Shown here: piece by piece, positions 51,563-59,000 of the stretch
How positions within the stretch are numbered: position 1 is the stretch's first letter
How the letters are laid out: each line of letters starts with the position of its first letter
Assembly (NCBI RefSeq): GCF_014837035.1
Contig: NZ_JACSPS010000002.1
Coordinates: 787,000 to 850,999, forward strand
Reading direction: 5' to 3'
Length of the DNA stretch: 64,000 nucleotides
From: Kaistella pullorum
GTDB taxonomy: Bacteria; Bacteroidota; Bacteroidia; Flavobacteriales; Weeksellaceae
Notes under the pieces: generated by a model
Database searches by the model: none
Seen by the model: the letters and a program-made list of their open reading frames with translations, nothing else
Told to the model about the DNA's origin: nothing
Made by a program: the position numbers and the translations under genes

Positions 51563-54109
51563 ATGGATACACTGGAACTCGAGCACAAAGGCACAATTTA
51601 TAGTTACGCGGATGCGTATGAATCAACATTACAGTACTTTAACGGCGATGATTTAGCTGCAAAAGTTTGGGTCAGCAAGTATGCGCTCAAAGATTCCGAC
51701 GGCAACATTTACGAACGCACACCGGATGATATGCACCGAAGAATTGCGTCAGAGATCGCAAGAATTGAAGCCAATTATCCCAATGCTTTACCTGAAAATG
51801 AAGTTTTTGACCTGATTAAAAATTTTAAATACATCATCCCTCAAGGAAGCCCAATGACCGGAATCGGAAACGATTTCCAGATTGCTTCGCTGTCCAACTG
51901 TTTCGTGATCGGCAACGGCACGCAAAGCGACTCTTACGGCAGTATCATGAAAATTGATCAGGAGCAGGTGCAACTGATGAAAAGACGCGGCGGTGTGGGC
52001 CACGACCTGTCGCACATCCGCCCGAAAGGTTCCGCAGTGAAAAATTCGGCACTTACTTCTACGGGCTTGGTGCCATTCATGGAAAGATATTCTAACTCCA
52101 CACGCGAAGTAGCCCAGGATGGCCGACGCGGCGCACTGATGCTTTCGGTTTCGATTAATCACCCCGATTCTGAAGATTTCGTGAATGCTAAACTTGAGCA
52201 GGGAAAGATTACGGGCGCCAATATTTCTGTGAGGATTGATGATGAGTTCATGAACGCGGTGGTAGCCAAGGAAAATTACATTCAGAAATACCCAATACAC
52301 AGCCAAAATCCGAAGTTCGAAAAGGAAGTGAAAGCGACCGAGCTTTGGGATAAGATCATCCACAACGCCTGGAAATCTGCGGAACCCGGGATTCTTTTCT
52401 GGGACACGATCATCCGAGAGTCTTTGCCGGATTGCTATGCAGATCTGGGTTACGAAACGGTTTCCACGAATCCATGTGGTGAAATTCCGCTTTGCCCGTA
52501 TGATTCGTGCAGACTTCTTGCGGTGAACCTGTTCTCGTATGTAGAAAATCCGTTTACCAAAAAAGCAAAATTCAATTTCGAACTTTTCAAAAAGCACGTC
52601 GGTTATGCACAAAGGATGATGGACGATATCATCGATCTTGAGATTGAAAAAATTGATGCGATTTTAGAAAAAATCGAGTCAGATCCGGAAGGCGACGAGA
52701 TTAAGGCAACCGAAAGAAATCTTTGGATCAGCATCCGCAAAAAGACGATCGAAGGCCGCCGAACAGGTGTTGGGATTACCGCAGAAGGTGATATGCTGGC
52801 GGCTTTGAACATACAATACGGCAGCAAAGAAGGGAACGAATTTTCAACTTTAGTCCATAAGACATTGGCGCTGGCAGCCTACCGTTCGTCCGTTGAAATG
52901 GCAAGAGAACGCGGCGCATTCGCGATTTATGATGAGAAACGCGAGAAAAACAATCCTTTTGTTCAAAGAATTAAAGATGCAGATCCGGAATTGTTTGAAG
53001 ACCTTCAAAAATTCGGCAGAAGGAATATCGCGTTGCTTACTATTGCGCCTACGGGCAGCACTTCGCTGATGTCTCAAACGACTTCCGGCATCGAACCGGT
53101 TTTCCTGCCTGTCTACAAACGTCGCCGCAAAGTGAATCCGAACGACCAGGAAGTCCGTGTAGATTTCGTAGATGAAGTTGGCGATCACTGGGAAGAATAC
53201 ATCGTTTTTCACCACCGTTTCAAGCAGTGGATGGAGGTGAACGGTATCGATACCGAGCGCAATTATACCCAGGAAGAAATCAACAAAATCATCGAGCAGT
53301 CGCCGTATTATAAGGCTACTTCGAATGACGTTGATTGGCTCAGCAAGGTGGAAATGCAGGGTGCAATCCAAAAATGGGTAGATCATTCTATTTCCGTAAC
53401 GATCAACATCCCGAATGATGCAACAGAAGAACTGGTGAATCAGCTTTACATCAAGGCTTGGGAAGTGGGCTGCAAAGGCGTGACAGTTTACCGCGACGGT
53501 TCGCGTTCCGGCGTTTTGATTTCGAACGACGAAAAGAAAGAAGAATCTCCGGCCAGCACTGCATTTCCGAAAAAAAGACCTCAGATCCTGGAAACCGACA
53601 TTGTGCGTTTCCAAAACAATAAAGACAAATGGATTGCCTTCATCGGTCTGATCGATAAAAAACCGTACGAAATCTTCACCGGACTGGCCGATGATGAAGA
53701 AGGTATCGCGCTGCCACGCTGGGTAAATGACGGGGTCATCATTAAAAACCGCGACGAAAACGGCAAATCACGCTACGATTTCCAGTTTAAGAATCTTCGT
53801 GGCTATAAAACTACAATTGAAGGGCTTTCGCATAAGTTTAATCCTGAATTCTGGAATTACGCCAAACTGATTTCGGGCACCTTGAGACACGGAATGCCGA
53901 TTGAAAACGTAGTGGAACTGATCAACCGTCTCGAACTCGATTCCGAATCGATCAATAACTGGAAAGCTGGTGTAGCACGCGCCCTGAAGCGGTATATCGC
54001 CGACGGTACTGAGGCTGCCGGAAAATGCTCCAACTGCAGCTCCGACCAGGTGGTTTATCAGGAAGGTTGCCTGATTTGCAAAAACTGTGGCTCGAGCAAG
54101 TGCGGCTAA
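51563..54109 (+). CDS. nrdJ: Adenosylcobalamin-dependent ribonucleotide reductase (class II)
   Basis: Makes deoxyribonucleotides with a B12-generated thiyl radical, independent of oxygen. 848 residues. First redox Cys in SLSNCFVIG (about 111), the substrate loop MKRRGGVGHDLSHIRPKGS, NPCGEIPLCPYDSCRLLAVNL with the radical Cys (about 304), TAPTG-type loop TIAPTGSTSLMSQTTSGIEP. The C-terminus carries a CxxC...CxxC zinc-ribbon-like tail (CSNCSS, CLICKNCGSSKCG) for re-reduction by thioredoxin. MDTLELEHKG is taken as the start; the longer frame is AT-rich leader. No cobalamin riboswitch was seen in the 148 bases upstream. Confidence 0.95.
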   Translation: MDTLELEHKGTIYSYADAYESTLQYFNGDDLAAKVWVSKYALKDSDGNIYERTPDDMHRRIASEIARIEANYPNALPENEVFDLIKNFKYIIPQGSPMTGIGNDFQIASLSNCFVIGNGTQSDSYGSIMKIDQEQVQLMKRRGGVGHDLSHIRPKGSAVKNSALTSTGLVPFMERYSNSTREVAQDGRRGALMLSVSINHPDSEDFVNAKLEQGKITGANISVRIDDEFMNAVVAKENYIQKYPIHSQNPKFEKEVKATELWDKIIHNAWKSAEPGILFWDTIIRESLPDCYADLGYETVSTNPCGEIPLCPYDSCRLLAVNLFSYVENPFTKKAKFNFELFKKHVGYAQRMMDDIIDLEIEKIDAILEKIESDPEGDEIKATERNLWISIRKKTIEGRRTGVGITAEGDMLAALNIQYGSKEGNEFSTLVHKTLALAAYRSSVEMARERGAFAIYDEKREKNNPFVQRIKDADPELFEDLQKFGRRNIALLTIAPTGSTSLMSQTTSGIEPVFLPVYKRRRKVNPNDQEVRVDFVDEVGDHWEEYIVFHHRFKQWMEVNGIDTERNYTQEEINKIIEQSPYYKATSNDVDWLSKVEMQGAIQKWVDHSISVTINIPNDATEELVNQLYIKAWEVGCKGVTVYRDGSRSGVLISNDEKKEESPASTAFPKKRPQILETDIVRFQNNKDKWIAFIGLIDKKPYEIFTGLADDEEGIALPRWVNDGVIIKNRDENGKSRYDFQFKNLRGYKTTIEGLSHKFNPEFWNYAKLISGTLRHGMPIENVVELINRLELDSESINNWKAGVARALKRYIADGTEAAGKCSNCSSDQVVYQEGCLICKNCGSSKCG

Positions 54110-54141
54110 AACCAATCCAGAAAGTATATTTAAATAAAATC

Positions 54142-54177
54142 AAAATCCGTTTCCTCAGTGGAGGCGGATTTTTTTTA
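54142..54177 (+). terminator. Intrinsic terminator of nrdJ
   Basis: AAAATCCG and CGGATTTT with an inner CCTC/GAGG pair, then a T run. Confidence 0.8.
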
Positions 54178-54183
54178 TCGGAA

Positions 54184-54456
54184 CATACAGCTTTAGGTTA
54201 ATCAGCGGAATGTTTAAGGCCGCAGGCTAAACGATTACGTCCGCGACGTATAATTTTACGTCAGGAACCTAAACATTTACGTCCTTTACCTAAAACTTTA
54301 GCTTCATAACCTAAACCATTGCGTCTTTAACCTAAATGATTATGTCTTTAACCTAAATGATTACGTTTTAAAGCTAAATGTTTAGCACATCAAGCTAAAA
54401 CTTTCACTGGTGAGCCTAAAATTTTAGCTTAGTCATTCAAACATTGGGCTCGGGAC
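54184..54456 (+). repeat. Array of about 13 degenerate 21-bp tandem repeats
   Basis: The array keeps an exact 21-base register with no insertion or deletion through 13 units. Consensus CCTAAANGATTACGTCTTTAA; best units begin at 54,268, 54,289, 54,310, 54,331 and 54,352. The first and last two units are worn. Many units are short inverted repeats (GCTAAATGTTTAGC, CTAAAATTTTAG). All six frames contain stops, though one forward frame gives a heptad LNxYVxN broken only by TAG at its fourth codon. It occupies the long gap between nrdJ and the aldehyde dehydrogenase gene; the remaining 150 bases after it are AT-rich with nothing recognisable. Confidence 0.85.
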
Positions 54457-54611
54457 CGAATTGATCATTTTCAATAGGTTGTTTTGATGATTTTAAATTT
54501 TATTTTTAAAATTAAATCTCATTGCAAGTTGTGTTTAAACAGCATCGACGGGCGTGAGGCGCGGATTTTGAAGCGCTTTTGATTAGTTCAACTGAAATAT
54601 ACCAACAACTA

Positions 54612-55979
54612 ATGGATTATACGCAACTCATAGAAAATCAGCGCGAATTCTTCCGCACGCACCAAACCAAGGATATACGTTTCAGGAAAGAGCAGCTGAT
54701 AAAACTGCAAAAACTGGTTAGTGATAACGAAAAAGCCCTGTACGAGGCCATTCATAAAGATTTCGGAAAGTCCGCGTTCGATACTTTCACCACTGAAATT
54801 TCAATCATCAATAAAGAAATTAAGTATTTTTTGCGCAACCTTTCGCAGCTTGCTAAACCCGAAAGAAAATGGACGAACCTAGCGAATCTTCCGGGCTCAA
54901 GCAGGGTTTACAGTGAACCTTTGGGTACCGTTTTGGTCATTGGTGCGTGGAACTACCCTATTCAGCTTTCGCTGTTGCCGGCCATTTCCGCAATCGCAGC
55001 CGGAAACACCGTAATCCTAAAACCCAGCGAAATCGCACACCACACGATGTTGGTCATCCAAAATCTCATCAACCAACACTTTAAACCAGATTTCTTCCAC
55101 GTGTGCATAGGCGGTGTGGAGGAAACTACGGAAATATTAAAGCAAAAATTCGACAAGATATTTTTTACCGGAAGTACACAGGTCGGCAAGATTATTTATG
55201 AAGCCGCGGCAAAAAACCTGACGCCGGTAGTTTTGGAACTCGGCGGAAAATCACCGGCGATCGTGACGGCCGACGCAGATTTGGAAGTGGCCGCACGCAG
55301 GATCGTGTGGGGAAAATTCATCAATGCCGGACAGACCTGTGTGGCGCCGGACTTCGTGCTTGCAGAAGAGAAAATCAAGGATCATTTCTTAGACTATCTG
55401 CGGGATTATATTAAAAAATTCGATTATAAGGCCGGCAGTGAGCATTATGCGCAAATCATTAATGATAAAAATTACACGAGACTTGTGCAGCTGATTGACC
55501 GCGGGAAAATTTATTTCGGCGGAAATACGGACCCCGGGACACGATACATCGAGCCAACTGTTTTGGATAACGTGAACTGGGATGATGAAGTGATGCGCGA
55601 GGAAATTTTCGGGCCCATTCTGCCGGTTGTTTCCTATAAATATTTTCGGGAGGCGATGAATCACCTGGCGCAACTCGAAAAACCGCTGGCAGCATACCTT
55701 TTTTCGAACAATCCGGAAGAGATTAAATTTTTTAAAGACAACTATTCTTTTGGTGGCGGCTGTATAAACGACGTGATGATGCACCTCAGCAACGATGCGC
55801 TGCCGTTCGGCGGCGTGGGAAATTCCGGAATGGGTAACTATCACGGGAAATATGGCTTCGAGGCATTTTCACATAAAAAGGCGGTGCTGCACAGGAAAAA
55901 CTGGGGTGAACCGGCCATTAAATATCCGCCATATACAGCCAAAAAACTTTCACTGATCCGGAAACTTCTGTCCTGGTAA
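54612..55979 (+). CDS. Aldehyde dehydrogenase, class 3 type
   Basis: 455 residues, NAD(P)-dependent oxidation of aldehydes, close to the fatty aldehyde / coniferyl aldehyde dehydrogenase group. Motifs: VLVIGAWNYPIQLSLLPAIS, FTGSTQVGKIIYEAAA, Glu in LELGGKSPAIV, catalytic Cys near 241 in NAGQTCVAPDF, and EEIFGPILPVV. The ATG MDYTQLIENQ was chosen; the frame is open 11 codons further with a TTG start. A C-terminal tail ends KLSLIRKLLSW, which could touch the membrane. Confidence 0.94.
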   Translation: MDYTQLIENQREFFRTHQTKDIRFRKEQLIKLQKLVSDNEKALYEAIHKDFGKSAFDTFTTEISIINKEIKYFLRNLSQLAKPERKWTNLANLPGSSRVYSEPLGTVLVIGAWNYPIQLSLLPAISAIAAGNTVILKPSEIAHHTMLVIQNLINQHFKPDFFHVCIGGVEETTEILKQKFDKIFFTGSTQVGKIIYEAAAKNLTPVVLELGGKSPAIVTADADLEVAARRIVWGKFINAGQTCVAPDFVLAEEKIKDHFLDYLRDYIKKFDYKAGSEHYAQIINDKNYTRLVQLIDRGKIYFGGNTDPGTRYIEPTVLDNVNWDDEVMREEIFGPILPVVSYKYFREAMNHLAQLEKPLAAYLFSNNPEEIKFFKDNYSFGGGCINDVMMHLSNDALPFGGVGNSGMGNYHGKYGFEAFSHKKAVLHRKNWGEPAIKYPPYTAKKLSLIRKLLSW

Positions 55980-55999
55980 AAGCCTGTTTTAAACACAAA

Positions 56000-56036
56000 A
56001 AAAGCCGTTTCACAAATTGTAAAACGGCTCGTTTTT
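56000..56036. terminator. Bidirectional terminator
   Basis: AGCCGTTT/AAACGGCT with inner ACAA/TTGT and A and T runs, between the convergent aldehyde dehydrogenase and macroglobulin genes. Confidence 0.85.
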
Positions 56037-56046
56037 TTAGTTAAAT

Positions 56047-59000
56047 CTATTCTGAAATTGTCACCCGTGTTCCCATCGTATGCGCGCTCATCTGAGGTGC
56101 GTAATAGTTCTGCAGCGTCGTAATTCCGTTGCTGAAGGTTCCGGAGGCATTGCAGATATAGTCGTACTCAAAAACATACTTCCCTTTCGGCATATTTTCA
56201 ATGTAGAAATTGGTGGAAGCATCCTTCGTAGACTGATAATAACCCAATCCGTTTTTCCACTCATAACCGGAAATGACATTCAGTGGCTCAAATCCGGCAG
56301 CGCGCATGTCCTTCAGGTGGATGAATTCCATATTCCTGTCGGTGTTCAGGATCATTCTTACGGTTACTTTATCGCCAACTTTCAGAGGTGTTGCAGCGGT
56401 TATTTTCTGAAGTTCCTCCCCATTTACGGTTTTCACTTTTTTGTAAAGTTCTTTGGTTATTGAAATATAAGATTCGGAAGATTTAATCTTGTCCAGATCT
56501 TCATAATACTGCCAGAAGAGTCCACCCTGCACAACACCGGGGCCGGGTTTAGTAACAGTCACCGTTCCTAAGGTCTTGTCAATCTGTTCTGGCTTTACAG
56601 ATGTTTTCACATAACCTGTGGCTTTGGTGTCCGGGTTTACAAGCTCCTTCCCTCCCCACACAATTGTTGCCTTATCACTTTCAGGACTTGTCCATGATTT
56701 TCCGGAATTCAGCATCGTAAAAATAACTTCAGCCGTTCCGCGCGAACTTCCCCAGGAGTTTACTTCTTTCTGAGTCACGAGCCAAATTTTCATTTCCTCA
56801 ATGAAATCTGTATCATTTGGACTCAGCTTGTTAAAGGCTTCCAAAGCGCCGGCGTGGTTCACCGTTTTGGACGAATACCAACCCCAGTTGTTCAGGTTCT
56901 GTTTCCAGTACACGCCCTGAGTTTGAGTATCTGTAGAGGTTTCCTTTAAATACGAAAGAAATTTCTTCGACTCCGTTTTCATTCCATATTTATCAAACAA
57001 CAACGCCAGACGGTGCAGGCCAAAGAAGGTGAAATCAGTAATCTTCTCCGTCTTAGCTTTGGCAATCACTGCATTTTTTAAAGATGTTCCTTTGGCTTTC
57101 AGCGGATACTGAACCTCCCAGTAACTGCGGGTATCCAGATAATCCAGTACGAAATTATTCACCACAAATTTTTTGTCAATGTTCCCATACTTTTTGACTT
57201 CCTGATCTACATAAGCGATGAGTTTCGAAACCAGTTCTTTCTGTTCGGAACCCTGATATTCAGACATGTTTCCTTTCAGCCATTCATTGATCCTTCCCAG
57301 ATTTTTAAGAATATATAATGAAGTATAATACGAACTTGGATAACCCTGATACCAGGAGAAGCCTCCGTCGGGATTCTGCAGTTGTTTCAGTTCTGCCCAA
57401 TCCGTCTGAATGGAGTTCCGCATTGTATTGGCATCGAAAAGACGGGCCAGTTTCTGCATCTGCTCGGTTTCATCCTTACTGTCCAGCACCCAGGGCGTTT
57501 CTTCGAGCAATAATTGTTTCAACTCCTGATTCTTCTCAAGATTTGAAGTTAATAAACCTTTCTGCTGGTATTCATCAAAAACCGTTTTAAGTTTCGGATT
57601 GGCTTTAAAAATTTCTGAAGCCAGAACATCCGCAAACCATTTGTTGAAAACCACATCGGCCGAACCGTTCTGATCGTTTTTCAGGCTTGGTAAGGCAAAC
57701 ATGATTTCCCAAATTGGGTTGGTTGTCAATTCAAGTGTATTGGCAACGTTCGTGGCGGTTGTTGAATTATTTTCAGATAAATTCTCCAGGGTAAACGTTT
57801 TGGTTTGGCCTTCTTTTACAAAGATCGGAACAGCATCGGTTACCAACATTCTGTTGGGCAGAACAGCAATTGCTTTCTGTTCCCCGTCGGAGAAATTGCC
57901 GGCCTGCGCAACAACTTTTATAATGATTGAGGAAACATCGTTCGGAACTTTCAGTTTCCAGTTTACCACCGCGTTTCCATTCTCTTTTAATTCAAATGCG
58001 CTCGAATTATTACGAATTAACCCGAATCGATCCGAGATGTCCTCGTTTGTAAACGCATCCAAAATCTGAAGTTGTGCTGTACCATTTAAACTCTGGCTTA
58101 CCAGACTCGAAAGTTTGGACTGCAAGTTCAGCTCGTCTCCTTCACGCAAAAATCTTGGATAGTTCGGCGTCACAGAAAATTCCTTCTGCGTTACGACTTC
58201 TTTTTCAAGCGTGGCCGCTCGGGCATCTTTTGTATGCGCCAGGAACATGAGTTTCCACTGCGTCAATGCTTCGGGCGAGGTAAATTCAAACGTGACGTTT
58301 CCGTCTTGATCCGTCATTAAATTCGGATAGAAAAATGCGGTTTCATTAAGGTTTTGGCGGACGGGGATTTTTAGCAAATCTTTTCCCGGGCCGACTCCCG
58401 AAACTACCACTTCTTCTACTTCCGAAACGGCAGCGGAATCAGCCGCCGGTTGATTGGAAACCTGAACGCCTGCGACTTTTCCTGCCAGAGCAGCTGGAGC
58501 ATTCATATTTTCCTTCATTGCGGAAGATTCAACGGAATAAGCAACAATTGCCTGGTCACGAACCATTCTACCATAAATTCCGCCATCAAACCATGCGAAT
58601 TCAGGGATGCGGATTACATTTTGATTCAGATATGGTATCCGTTTGCTGTAATGTTCCTGCGCCAGGTTTTGGTCTATATCATAGGATATCATCCTGAAAT
58701 ATTTCCGGTACAGTTGCTGCCACGACCAACGGTTTACCGCAAACTGATCCAGCGACATGTCGTACATATTGGCCAAAACTTCTGCATTAATCTTCTCTTT
58801 ATCATCTCCAAGAATTTTTACAGTCCACTTCTCTTTTGAATTGGGCTGTAGCTTGTCCCGGAAGGTCACCGTTTCAATTCTTAATGGTTTTTTATCGGAA
58901 CTGATCTTAAGATTGATGCTTTCGGTTTGTACATCATTGAATGCGACAATTTGAAACTGAACATTCACCTGGTCGATGCTTTCGTCATTCGGGAAGGCAA

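Noticed and set aside
54184..54456. The 21-bp array as a CRISPR
   Set aside because: There are no unique spacers; the repeat unit is continuous and degenerate, and no cas genes are in the window.
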